The notes beneath the pieces were generated by a model. It searched no databases. It was not told where the DNA came from and saw nothing but the letters and a program-made list of their open reading frames with translations. A stretch of 64,000 nucleotides of DNA, taken from positions 186,001-250,000 of the forward strand of contig CAVQVG010000015.1 of NCBI GenBank assembly GCA_963717125.1, given 5' to 3'. This DNA is from RYN-230 sp963717125. Lineage in GTDB: Bacteria; Actinomycetota; Actinomycetes; Streptosporangiales; Streptosporangiaceae. Positions 8,715 through 16,932 of the stretch are shown piece by piece. Made by a program: the position numbers and the translations under genes. Position 1 is the first letter of the stretch, and each line of letters opens with the position of its first letter.

Positions 8715-11080
8715 GTGACCAGCACGGTCCGGGCGTCCATCCGGGTAGAGGGCGTGGTCCAGGGAGTCGGGTTCCGCCCGTTCGTCTACTCCCTGGCCAC
8801 CAGACTGGGTCTGGCCGGCTGGGTGGGCAACGACGCCGATGGCGTGTTCGCCGAGGTGGAGGGGCCCGCAGCCGGGGTGCAGGACTTCCTGGCCGCGCTG
8901 GTCCGGGACGCGCCGCCGCTGGCCCAGGTGGAGCGGGTGACCGCGCAGCCCATCGCGCCGGACGGCCGCGCCGGGTTCGCCATTGTTGCCAGCCAACCGG
9001 TGCCCAGCGACCCGGTGGGCCGCCGCCGCGCGCTGGTCTCCCCGGACACCGCGACCTGCGCGGACTGCCTGCGGGAACTCGCCGACCCGGCGGACCGGCG
9101 GTTCGGGTACCCGTTCATCAACTGCACGAACTGCGGACCGCGATTCACCATCGTCCGCGACGTGCCCTACGACCGGCCGCTGACCACCATGGCCGGTTTC
9201 GCGATGTGCGCGGCGTGCCGCGCGGAATACGACGACCCGGCCAACCGGCGGTTCCACGCCCAGCCGGTCTGCTGCCCAGACTGCGGGCCGCTACTCCGGC
9301 TGGTCGATGCCACCGGCACTCCAGCCACCCACCCCGACCCGGACTCCCACCGCCCGCCCCACCAGCCGGGCAGGGGCGTTAAGCAAACTAATGATCCCCT
9401 GGCTGGGGCGGTGCAGGTCTTGCAGGACGGGCAGGTGCTGGCGGTCAAGGGGCTGGGCGGGTACCACCTGGCGGTCGATGCGCGCAGCCAGCCCGCCGCG
9501 GCCCGGCTGCGCGCGGCCAAGCACCGCGAGGACAAGCCGTTCGCGGTGATGGTGCCCGACCTCGCCGCGGCCCGCCAGTTGTGCCACGTGGATGAGCTGG
9601 CCGAATCCTTGCTGACCAGCGCGCGGCGGCCGATCGTGCTGCTGCCCAGGCGGGCCGCGGCCGCGGCCGGCCCAGCCCGGTCGCGGACGCGGTCGCGCCG
9701 GGCAACCGGCAGCTCGGCATCATGCTCCCGTACACCCCGCTGCATCACCTGCTGCTCCGCGACTTCCCGCACCCCATGGTGCTGACCAGCGGAAACGTCT
9801 CCGACGAACCGATCGCGTATCGCGACGACGACGCGCTGGCCCGGCTCAGCGGCATCGCCGACCGCTTCCTCACCCACGACCGGCCGATCCATGTCCGGAC
9901 CGACGATTCGGTGGTCCGGCCGTTCCGCGGCCGGGCGACCGTGCTGCGCCGGTCCCGGGGTTACGCGCCGGAGCCACTGGCTGTCCGGCACCGGTTCGCC
10001 CGGCCGGTGCTGGCCTGCGGCGCGGAGCTGAAGAACACGTTCTGCCTGGGCCGCGAGCAGCACGCGTTCCTCTCCCAGCACATCGGGGACCTGGAGAACT
10101 ACGAGACGCTGCGCTCGTTCACCGAGGGCATCGAGCACTTCCAGCGGCTCTTCGACGTCACCCCGGAACTGGTCGCGCACGACCTGCACCCGGAGTACCT
10201 GTCCACCAAGTACGCGCTGGACCGGCCCGGCGCCGAACTGGTCGGCGTGCAGCACCACCACGCGCACGTGGCGTCCTGCCTGGCCGACAACGACGCGGCC
10301 GGGCCGGTCATCGGGGTGGCGTTCGACGGCACCGGGTTCGGCCCGGACGGCACGATCTGGGGTGGCGAGTTCCTGGTCGCCGACCTGGCCGCGGCGGAGC
10401 GCGGCGGATCGCTGGCCGGCCTGCCCATGCCCGGCGGGGCGGCCGCGATCCGGCAGCCGTGGCGGATGGCCGCGGTGTACCTGGACGCGGCCTTCCCCGG
10501 CGCGCTGCCCGACGGCCTGGCCGTGGCCGCGCGCAACGAGGCGGCCTGGGCCGACGTGCTGGCGATGGCCCGGCGCGGGGTCAACTCGCCGCTCACGTCC
10601 AGCGCCGGGCGGCTGTTCGACGCGGTCGCCGCGCTGCTCGGGGTGCGCGACACGATCAACTACGAGGGCCAGGCCGCGGTGGAGCTGGAGCAGCTCGCGT
10701 GGGCCAGCCCGGCGCAGCCCGGCTACCCGGCCCGTCTCACCCCCGGCCGGCCGTTCAGCGTGGCCGGCGGCGACCTGGTCCGGGCGGCCGCCGGGGACCT
10801 GCTGGCCGGGCAGCCCGTGGACGTCATCAGCGCCCGGTTCCACCGCGGGGTGGCCGACCTGATCGTGGCGGCGTGCCTGCTGCTGCGCGAGTCGTCCGGG
10901 CTGGGCACGGTTGCGCTGTCCGGCGGCGTGTTCCAGAACCTGCTGCTCCTCGGGACCGTGACCAGCCTGCTGGAAGCGGCCGGGTTCCGGGTGCTGACCC
11001 ACTCCCGGGTGCCGCCCAACGACGGCGGGATCAGCCTGGGCCAGGCCGTGGTGGCCGCCGCTCGCGACCGTGCCCGCTGA
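8715..11080 (+). CDS. hypF: Carbamoyltransferase HypF, frameshifted
   Basis: GTG 8715 opens an acylphosphatase domain (RVEGVVQGVGFRPFVYSLA). Two zinc-finger repeats follow (CADC...CTNC and CAAC...CCPDC), then a YrdC-like domain (AVKGLGGYHLAVDA...KHREDKPFAVMV). The frame changes between about 9650 and 9690 in a repetitive GGCCGCGG tract. From there the frame of 9722 continues with IMLPYTPLHHLLL and a Kae1-like domain (QHHHAHVASCL, VALSGGVFQN). The total, 2366 bp, is one base short of a multiple of three, consistent with a single lost base. HypF makes carbamoyl-adenylate for HypE. It is separated from the other hyp genes by 3.9 kb. Confidence 0.92.
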
Positions 11081-11093
11081 CCCGGCCCGGCCG

Positions 11094-11143
11094 TTAGTGC
11101 GGTGCATCGTGCCGCACGGGCGAGGCACAATGCACCGCGCTGA
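11094..11143. repeat. 50-bp dispersed palindrome, copy 1
   Basis: Starts TTAGTGCGGTGCATCG and ends GATGCACCGCGCTGA-like (here AATGCACC). The near-perfect 22-bp arms surround a 6-base centre. Copies 2 and 3 lie at 43712 and 44785. This copy is between the convergent hypF and methyltransferase stops and is slightly degenerate (GCCGCAC in the left arm). Confidence 0.85.
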
Positions 11144-11149
11144 GGTAAT

Positions 11150-11890
11150 TCAGCGGAGCTGCCACACGGTGGTGTGCTTGACGTCGGCGTCTTCCAGGGC
11201 GCGCGGCACCGGGACCTCGTACGCGGCGACCTCGGTGCAGCGGTCCCGGGGCAGGTAGGCCCGGCCCGGGTCGCCAACCAGCACCTCTACACCGGCCGCC
11301 CGCGCCCGGGCCAGCCAGGGCAGCAGCCGCTCGGCGAACGCCCGCTCGTAGAACACGTCCCCAGCCAGGAGCAGGTCCACCGCCGGAGCCGGGCCGTCCA
11401 GCAGGTCGCCGAGCGCCGCGTCCACCCGGACCCGGTTCACCGCCGCGTTGAGCCCGATGGCCCCGATGGCCAGCGGGTCGGTCTCGCTGGCCCGGACCGC
11501 CGCCGCGCCGGCCCGCGCCGCGGCGATCGCGACCAGCCCGGAGCCCGCGGCGAAGTCCAGCACGGTCCGGCCGCGGACCCGGCCGGGGTGGTCGAGCAGG
11601 TACCGGGCCAGCGCCTGGCCGCCGGCCCACGGGAAAGCCCAGAACGGCGGCGGCAGCTCCGGCGGGGCGGCCCCGTCCGGCGCGGCCGCTTGCTGCTCGG
11701 TCCGCTCCCACAGCTCGATCGCGTCGCGGGCCACGTAGACCTGGATCTCCGGGAGCAGCGGCGGCGCGGCCAGCCTGGTGTTGGCCCGGATGAACGCGCT
11801 GTCCGCGGCCTCCCGAGCCGGCAGGCCCGGCCGCCCCTGCCGCCCCTGCCGGGCCTGCCGGGCCTGCCGGGCCGCCGGGGTCCTGGTCAT
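11150..11890 (-). CDS. Class I SAM-dependent methyltransferase
   Basis: 246 aa. Motif I VLDFAAGSGLVAIAAARAGA, motif II ASETDPLAIGAI and DLLLAGDVFYER place it with the PrmA/ETF-beta lysine-methyltransferase-like group (PFWAFPWAGGQALARYLLDHP ahead of motif I). The first ~25 residues are a low-complexity tail of repeated RQA/RQG. ATG 11890 overlaps the stop of the ClpP-like gene (ATGA), so the pair is coupled. A protein substrate is plausible from the family, and the neighbouring ClpP-like protein is one candidate; that is inference. Confidence 0.8.
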   Translation of the reverse strand: MTRTPAARQARQARQGRQGRPGLPAREAADSAFIRANTRLAAPPLLPEIQVYVARDAIELWERTEQQAAAPDGAAPPELPPPFWAFPWAGGQALARYLLDHPGRVRGRTVLDFAAGSGLVAIAAARAGAAAVRASETDPLAIGAIGLNAAVNRVRVDAALGDLLDGPAPAVDLLLAGDVFYERAFAERLLPWLARARAAGVEVLVGDPGRAYLPRDRCTEVAAYEVPVPRALEDADVKHTTVWQLR

Positions 11891-12693
11891 CGACCCGGGC
11901 GCCGGGCCTCCGCGGTGGCCTCGGCTTCGATGAGGCCGTAGCTGACCGCTTCGGTCACGGTGAAGAACCGCCCGCGCCGGGCATCGCCGCGGATCTCGTC
12001 AACCTCGCGGCCGGTCACCTCGGCCAGCCGGATGTACAGCGTGTCCAGCATGGTCGCGACCTGCTCCTGCTGCGTGGACACCTCGGTGGCGGTGCCGTCC
12101 AGGTTGAGCCTGGGTTCGGCCAGCGAGAGCACCGCACTCGGGTAGGCGAGCCGGTGCGTGCAGGCCGCCAGCACGCCGATGGCCGCGCCGCCCAGCTGGC
12201 CGGCCACGTACCCGGTCACCGGCACGCGCAGCACGTCGAGCACGCCCATCACGGTCAGCGCGGCCGGCAGCTCGGCGTCCAGGCCCTGGAGTTCCAGCCG
12301 GACCGGGCTGTCCCCCTCGGCGTCCAGGGTGAGCAACTGAGCGCACAGCACGGTGGCCGCCTCGCCGTCGAGGTGCCCGGACGCCAGCACGATGCGCTGC
12401 TCCAGCAGCCGCTGGTAGACCCGTCCCGGCCAGTCCCCCTGGTCGGTCCGGCCGCGGGATGGGGCGGCTGGCAGGTAGGCCGGCGGCCCGGCGGGCGGGT
12501 GGGGCGGCGCCGGCCAGCCAGGTGCCCCGGGCGGCGGCACCGCGCCGGGACGGCCTGGCTGCCCCGGGTAGCCCGGCTGACCGGGGTAACCCGGCTGACC
12601 GGGGTAACCCGGCTGGCCTGGCTGGCCCGGGTGGCCCGGGTGGCCCGGCACACCCGGCCGCCTTGGGAACGAATCGGCGCGCGGGACTCTCAT
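11887..12693 (-). CDS. Catalytically inactive ClpP-like protein with collagen-like N-terminus
   Basis: 268 aa. Residues ~12-50 are collagen-like PGxPGx repeats (GYPGQPGYPGQPG), followed by a Pro-rich linker. The rest is a ClpP/crotonase fold: YQRLLEQRIVLASGHLD, a VTGYVAGQLGGAAIG block equivalent to ClpP GQAASMG, and RGRFFTVTEAVSYGLIE. The catalytic Ser is replaced by Gly (GQLGGA), and the usual MIHQP His region reads LSLAEP, so Ser and His are both missing. It should not be a peptidase. It is coupled by ATGA overlaps to the XRE gene upstream and the methyltransferase downstream. Confidence 0.8.
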   Translation of the reverse strand: MRVPRADSFPRRPGVPGHPGHPGQPGQPGYPGQPGYPGQPGYPGQPGRPGAVPPPGAPGWPAPPHPPAGPPAYLPAAPSRGRTDQGDWPGRVYQRLLEQRIVLASGHLDGEAATVLCAQLLTLDAEGDSPVRLELQGLDAELPAALTVMGVLDVLRVPVTGYVAGQLGGAAIGVLAACTHRLAYPSAVLSLAEPRLNLDGTATEVSTQQEQVATMLDTLYIRLAEVTGREVDEIRGDARRGRFFTVTEAVSYGLIEAEATAEARRPGR

Positions 12694-13085
12694 CGGGTAC
12701 CTCCTGACTCTCCGGAGGCGGGCTGATCCGGCATGCCCGCCTGCAGCCGCCAGCTCAGGTGGCTGCCTACCGCCGCGGCGTACCGCTCCAGCGTGGAGGC
12801 GCGCACGTCGGCGCCGGCCGCCTCGATCCGGGCGACCGCCGACTGGGACGTACCCATCCGCGCGGCCACCTGGGTCTGCGACAGCCCAGCCGACTGCCGC
12901 TGCGCGGCCAGCTCGGCGACCAGCCGCCGCCGCTCACCCGCCATCCGGCGCAGCGCCATGTCGCGGAACCCGGGCAGCATCGGCAGCGGCCGCTGCTCCT
13001 CCCCGGCCCCAGCGGCCCCCACGGCCGCAGTGGCCGCAGTGGCCGCAGTGGCCGCGGACGGCTCAGCCTCGGCACTCACGTCCAT
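12690..13085 (-). CDS. XRE-family transcriptional regulator
   Basis: 131 aa from ATG 13085 (an in-frame GTG at 13094 is possible). The N-terminal tail is Ala/Thr-rich (AATAATAATAA). HTH_XRE: LAAQRQSAGLSQTQVAARMGTSQSAVARIEA, then LERYAAAVGSHLSWRLQ, a form common in actinobacterial XRE proteins related to toxin-antitoxin antitoxins. It heads a three-gene operon and probably autoregulates it through the inverted repeat at 13098. Confidence 0.85.
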   Translation of the reverse strand: MDVSAEAEPSAATAATAATAAVGAAGAGEEQRPLPMLPGFRDMALRRMAGERRRLVAELAAQRQSAGLSQTQVAARMGTSQSAVARIEAAGADVRASTLERYAAAVGSHLSWRLQAGMPDQPASGESGGTR

Positions 13086-13097
13086 ACCCCCCACGAT

Positions 13098-13113
13098 ATC
13101 TCACCGATGAGAT
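13098..13113. promoter_or_regulatory. Candidate XRE operator ATCTCA-CCGA-TGAGAT
   Basis: Perfect 6-bp arms with a 4-base spacer, 12 bp ahead of the XRE start on the minus strand, where an autoregulated promoter would lie. Confidence 0.55.
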
Positions 13114-13556
13114 CGCACCATCGCGATGGGCGGTCCCGCTCTCGGCTACGTCACCAGCGGTGCCGCCCTCGGACACGTCAAAAGCGCCGCTGGGGAAGGT
13201 GCGCTGTTCCTCCCCCAGCGACGCCGATCGGTGGATGGCCTCTCCCGGGTGTCCGGGCCGTCGCCACCAGGCGAAGCGGGTGCCCAGCGGCGGGCGCCAG
13301 CCCCCCGGAATTGTCCTCCCTCCGGCGGCCGGGCCAGGTCCCTCACGCGCACACCGCCACGGCTCCCCGGCACCCAGTTCCCCGGGCACCCACCGCGGCG
13401 GTGGTGCAACCTGGCTGGCGGATGCCTGCGCGGCAGCCACCCGCCCCAGCACGCCGGTGTACCTGCTCCCGCACGCCATCTTGGTATGACTTGAGGTAAC
13501 AGTTACTTTTGGTAGCATGCAGGCTTGTGGCCGGAGGTGTCAAGCTTAAGGGTGAG
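13114..13556. other. Intergenic region between the XRE operon and TetR
   Basis: About 440 bp, GC-rich, with frames open by chance on both strands but no RBS or family match. The only clear feature is the operator-like palindrome GTAAC-A-GTTAC at 13496-13506, 50 bp ahead of the TetR start. Confidence 0.5.
13496..13506. promoter_or_regulatory. Candidate TetR operator GTAAC-A-GTTAC
   Basis: An 11-bp palindrome in a locally AT-rich stretch immediately upstream of the TetR gene. Position suggests autoregulation and control of the adjoining monooxygenase gene. Confidence 0.5.
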
Positions 13557-14267
13557 ATGAGCGACGGCCGGAAGGACAGGTGGGACGCGCACCGGGAACG
13601 GCGCCGGGCCGAATTCGTCGCGGCCGGCCTCCGGGTGCTCCGCACCGATGGCCCGGACGTGCTGATGGACGCCGTGGCCGCCGAGGCCGGCGTGACCAAG
13701 CCGGTGCTGTACCGCTACTTCGCCGACAAGGCCGCTCTGGTCGAGGCGCTGGCCGAGCACGGCCTGGTGATGATCAAGGAGCGGGTCATCCCGCCCATCC
13801 TGGCGGACGGCCCGGCCCTGGCCCGGGTCCGCGGCGGCGTTGGCGCCTACTTCGCGTTCGTGGACGAGAATCCCGAGCTGTACCGGCTGATCATCCGGCA
13901 GGGCAACACCGAGGGCCCCGGGGAGCCGAGCGCGGTCACCCGGCTGCGCGAGTCGATCGCCACGACGCTGACCGCGATCTACGGCGATTACCTGCGCGCG
14001 TTCGGCCTGGACTCCGGCGCGGCCGAGCCCTGGGGATACGGCATCACCGGGCTGGTCCGGTCCACCGCGGAATGGTGGCTGGAGCGGCGCTCGATGAGCC
14101 GGGCCTACGTCACCGAGTACGTCAGCCAGCTCATCTGGTCCGCGCTGACCGGCGTACTGCACGAGGCCGGGATCAGGCCCGACCCGAACGCGCAGGTGCC
14201 CAGCGGGCGCCCGCTGCTCACCCTGCGCACCGGCGAGCGCGCGAGCGGGCCGAAAGGGAGCAGGTGA
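13557..14267 (+). CDS. TetR-family transcriptional regulator
   Basis: 236 aa. ATG 13557 gives MSDGRKDRWDAHRERRRAEF; a longer frame from 13509 would cover the operator. The N-terminal HTH is LMDAVAAEAGVTKPVLYRYFADKAALVEA. The C-terminal ligand domain (YRLIIRQGNTEG, EWWLERRSMSR) resembles regulators beside flavin monooxygenases. The stop overlaps the GTG of the monooxygenase remnant (GTGA), so it once governed a two-gene operon. Confidence 0.9.
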   Translation: MSDGRKDRWDAHRERRRAEFVAAGLRVLRTDGPDVLMDAVAAEAGVTKPVLYRYFADKAALVEALAEHGLVMIKERVIPPILADGPALARVRGGVGAYFAFVDENPELYRLIIRQGNTEGPGEPSAVTRLRESIATTLTAIYGDYLRAFGLDSGAAEPWGYGITGLVRSTAEWWLERRSMSRAYVTEYVSQLIWSALTGVLHEAGIRPDPNAQVPSGRPLLTLRTGERASGPKGSR

Positions 14268-14727
14268 CCGGCGCGGACCCTGCCCCGCTGCCGGAACACG
14301 TGCGGGTCGCGGTCATCGGAGCCGGCTTCAGCGGCGTAGGCGCCGGCATCCGGCTGCGCCAGGCGGGCCGGACCGATTTCGTCATCCTGGAGCGCGCCGC
14401 CTCGGTCGGCGGCACCTGGCGGGACAACACCTACCCGGGCTGCACCTGCGACATCCCCTCGCACCTGTATTCGTTCTCGTTCGCGCCCAACCCCGGCTGG
14501 TCGCACAGCTTCTCGCGGCAGCCCGAGATCCGCTCCTACCTGACCCATCTTTCCGAACGCCACCAACTGGCCCGTCATCTCTAACCGGCGGATGCACCAG
14601 CTGGTACCTGGCCGCCGACGGGCGGAACCCGACGCTCTGGCCCGGGTCGGTGCGTGGCTTCCGGCAGGCCACCCGGCGGGTCAGCCTGGATGAGTACCAG
14701 CTCATCCCGGCCGGTGGTGCCGGCTAG
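14264..14727 (+). pseudogene. Flavin-containing (Baeyer-Villiger type) monooxygenase with internal deletion
   Basis: The first 106 codons from GTG 14264 encode a standard FAD-binding N-terminus: VAVIGAGFSGVGAGIRL, GGTWRDNTYPGCTCDIPSHLYSFSF and FSRQPEI. They end at TAA 14582-14584. From 14593, in a different frame, follow 44 codons of the family's C-terminal end: CTSWYLAADGRNPTLWPG, then FRQATRRV, to TAG 14725. Roughly 340 central residues, including the NADP-binding domain, are missing. Only the two ends remain, so the protein cannot be functional. The intact TetR upstream is left without its target. Confidence 0.85.
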
Positions 14728-15872
14728 GCCACCTGCGCCTCGCTGGCCGCGAAGGCCGCGGCGGAGGTGCGCAGCGACGTCTCCAGGGTGGCCGCGCGGC
14801 GGCTGGGGTCCATCATGTTCACCCCCATCGCGGCCAGGTCCTCCGGCCCGGGGGTGAGCAGGGTGACGCGGATGCCCTGGGCCCGGAGCGCCTGCGCCTC
14901 GCGCAGCAGCGACCGGGTGACCAGCCCGCGCAGCCGCCGCTCCAGCCGCTCCAGCCGGGTGGCGGGCCGGTCGGTGACCAGGCTGGCCATCGGGGTCAGC
15001 ACGTACGCCTCGGCCACGCCGGCCCGGGCCAGCACGGCCAGCGAGGTGGGCGACCGGACGCCGCCGTCGACGTAGCGCCGCCCGCCGATGTCCCGGGGCA
15101 CGTACCAGCCCGGGATCGAGCACGAGGCCACCACGGCGTCCGCTAGTTCGGCCTCTGGGGCGCGGTCCCGGCCGAAGATAACCCGCCGCCCGGAGTCGTA
15201 GTCCACGGCCACGATCCAGGTCGGGGTGCCCACCCAGCCGGCCACTGGCCAGGGTGCGTGCTGCTGCAGCGCCTGGACCATGGCGTGCAAGGTCTCGTGC
15301 CGGGCCCGGCCGCGGGGCAGCCACGCGCTGACGCCCACCCCCGGGTGCACCCGGTGCGGGGCCCGCAGCGTGTGCAGGATCAGCCGGGGCGAGCCGGCTC
15401 GCCACTGCGGCCGCGGCGGCAGCGGCCCCTCGTCCAGGTCGCCGACGCCCGCCTCGCGCAGCCAGCGGACCTCGTCACCACGCTGCAGCGCGATCATCTC
15501 GTCCAGGCTGACCCCGCAGCGCAGCGCGGCGGCCAGCACGCTGCCCGCACTGGTGCCCACGATCAGGTCGATGTCGTTGATCGCCCGGGGCAGCCGGTCC
15601 TGGACGGCCTGCAGCGCACCCGTCATCCAGGCCGCCCCGACCACGCCCCCCGCCCCCAGCACCAGCCCGACCCGCTCCCGCGGGTGTGTGCCGACCGGGC
15701 CCACCGGGCCCGCCGGGCTGGGGGCGGCCGGGCGGACCGGGCCGACCGGGCCGACCGGGCTGGCCAGGCTGGCCACGCCGGCCTCGGCGCGCAGGGCCGA
15801 TCGCGGGGTTCCGGGTGCTCGACCTCCCGGGCCAACACCGCCGGCTGAGCCAATCCCCCGTTCCGGACCCAT
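14724..15872 (-). CDS. Patatin-like phospholipase
   Basis: 382 aa. AGGAGGTGA sits 3 bases before ATG 15872. GLVLGAGGVVGAAWMTGAL is the oxyanion-hole region, GTSAGS (residues ~106-111) the nucleophile elbow, and VDGGV near residue 270 supplies the Asp of the Ser-Asp dyad. The first ~60 residues are a Gly/Pro/Val repeat tail (GPVGPV) not seen in typical family members. It is a lipid acyl hydrolase, probably cytosolic since no signal peptide is visible. Its stop codon overlaps the end of the monooxygenase remnant. Confidence 0.88.
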   Translation of the reverse strand: MGPERGIGSAGGVGPGGRAPGTPRSALRAEAGVASLASPVGPVGPVRPAAPSPAGPVGPVGTHPRERVGLVLGAGGVVGAAWMTGALQAVQDRLPRAINDIDLIVGTSAGSVLAAALRCGVSLDEMIALQRGDEVRWLREAGVGDLDEGPLPPRPQWRAGSPRLILHTLRAPHRVHPGVGVSAWLPRGRARHETLHAMVQALQQHAPWPVAGWVGTPTWIVAVDYDSGRRVIFGRDRAPEAELADAVVASCSIPGWYVPRDIGGRRYVDGGVRSPTSLAVLARAGVAEAYVLTPMASLVTDRPATRLERLERRLRGLVTRSLLREAQALRAQGIRVTLLTPGPEDLAAMGVNMMDPSRRAATLETSLRTSAAAFAASEAQVA

Positions 15873-16065
15873 CGGTCACCTCCTGGGCCCCGGCGCTGAC
15901 CAGCCGTCCTGCGGAACGCCCCTGTTACCGCCGGGTAAACCACAGGTATACCCAATTTGACCAGCCGATATACAAACCCCCGCACCACCCCGGCCGCAAG
16001 TTGTTCTGCTGCCCCCAGCCAGCCCGCACCGCGATCAAGAAAGTCGTGATCACCACGTAGGTGGT

Positions 16066-16923
16066 TCAGCGGCCGCGGGCGACGCGCTCGGTGGCCTCGT
16101 CCAGCCAGCCAGAGCCGGACCGCGCGCTCTCCACCCACCAGGTGGCGCCGGCCGTGATGTAGTCCGGCGCCAGGGCGGCCACCTCGCCCGGCTCCTGCTC
16201 CAGATCGGCCCAGACCACCAGGTCGAAACCGGCCGCGCTGCCCCGGGCCAGCTGGGCCTGGCCACGGACCCCGGCGATGTCGTCGGGGGACGGCCGGCCC
16301 AGCCCGTCATCGTGCCAGCGCAGCGGCACCATCCCGTCCCACCGGCAGGCGCGCCGCACCGGCCCGGCCGCGGGCAGCACCCCGCCGACCCAGATCGGGA
16401 TGCGCGGCTCCTGCACCGGCACCGGGCGGAACCGGACCGGCTCGACGGTGAAGTGCTCACCGCGGAACGCGAACCGGTCCCCGGTCCACAGCCCGGTCAG
16501 CACCTCGAGCCCCTCGTCGAGCAGTTCGGCGCGGACCCGGTTGCTGGTCGGCTCGTGGAAGATGCCGAAGTCGGCATAGGGAGGCGAGCCGATGCCCACG
16601 CCGAGGATCAGCCGCCCGTCGCTCAGCCGGTCCACGGTGACGGTCTCCTTGGCCAGCTGCCATGGCCGGCGCCGCGGCACCGGGGTGATCAGGGTGCCCA
16701 GCCGGATCTGCGACGTCTGGCTGGCCAGCACGGCCAGCAGCGGCCACGGGTCCAGCACCGGCGGCCCGTCACCGGTGTCGTCGTGCACCAGGTGGTCCCA
16801 GAGGAAGAACCCGTCGAAGCCGCCCTGCTCGGCGGCCAGCCCAAGGCCGATGATGTCGGCCGGGTCGGCGGTGAAAGGCGGCACCGCCAGCCCGCGCCGC
16901 AGTCCGGCCAGCCCCTGTGTCAC
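16066..16923 (-). CDS. LLM-class (luciferase-like, probably F420-dependent) oxidoreductase
   Basis: 285 aa, GTG start. FDGFFLWDHLVH, QIRLGTLITPVPRRRPWQLAKETVTVDRLSDGRLILGVGIG and RIPIWVGGVLP are the conserved blocks of the bacterial luciferase-like TIM-barrel family. Many actinobacterial members use F420 and some use FMN; the sequence alone does not decide. It lies 9 bp downstream of the DHDPS-like gene and is probably cotranscribed with it. Confidence 0.88.
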   Translation of the reverse strand: MTQGLAGLRRGLAVPPFTADPADIIGLGLAAEQGGFDGFFLWDHLVHDDTGDGPPVLDPWPLLAVLASQTSQIRLGTLITPVPRRRPWQLAKETVTVDRLSDGRLILGVGIGSPPYADFGIFHEPTSNRVRAELLDEGLEVLTGLWTGDRFAFRGEHFTVEPVRFRPVPVQEPRIPIWVGGVLPAAGPVRRACRWDGMVPLRWHDDGLGRPSPDDIAGVRGQAQLARGSAAGFDLVVWADLEQEPGEVAALAPDYITAGATWWVESARSGSGWLDEATERVARGR

Positions 16924-16932
16924 GGGCGGCCG

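Noticed and set aside
8399..8740. A longer N-terminus for the anti-sigma-type ATPase
   Set aside because: The open frame upstream of 8398 has no coding character and would overlap hypF; a strong RBS precedes ATG 8398.
12550..12625. CRISPR or satellite repeats
   Set aside because: The GGGGTAACCCGGCT-type repeats encode the in-frame collagen-like PGxPGx tail of the ClpP-like protein.
13126..13494. Gene between the XRE operon and TetR
   Set aside because: Pro/Arg/Gly-rich frames open on both strands, without RBS or recognisable domain.
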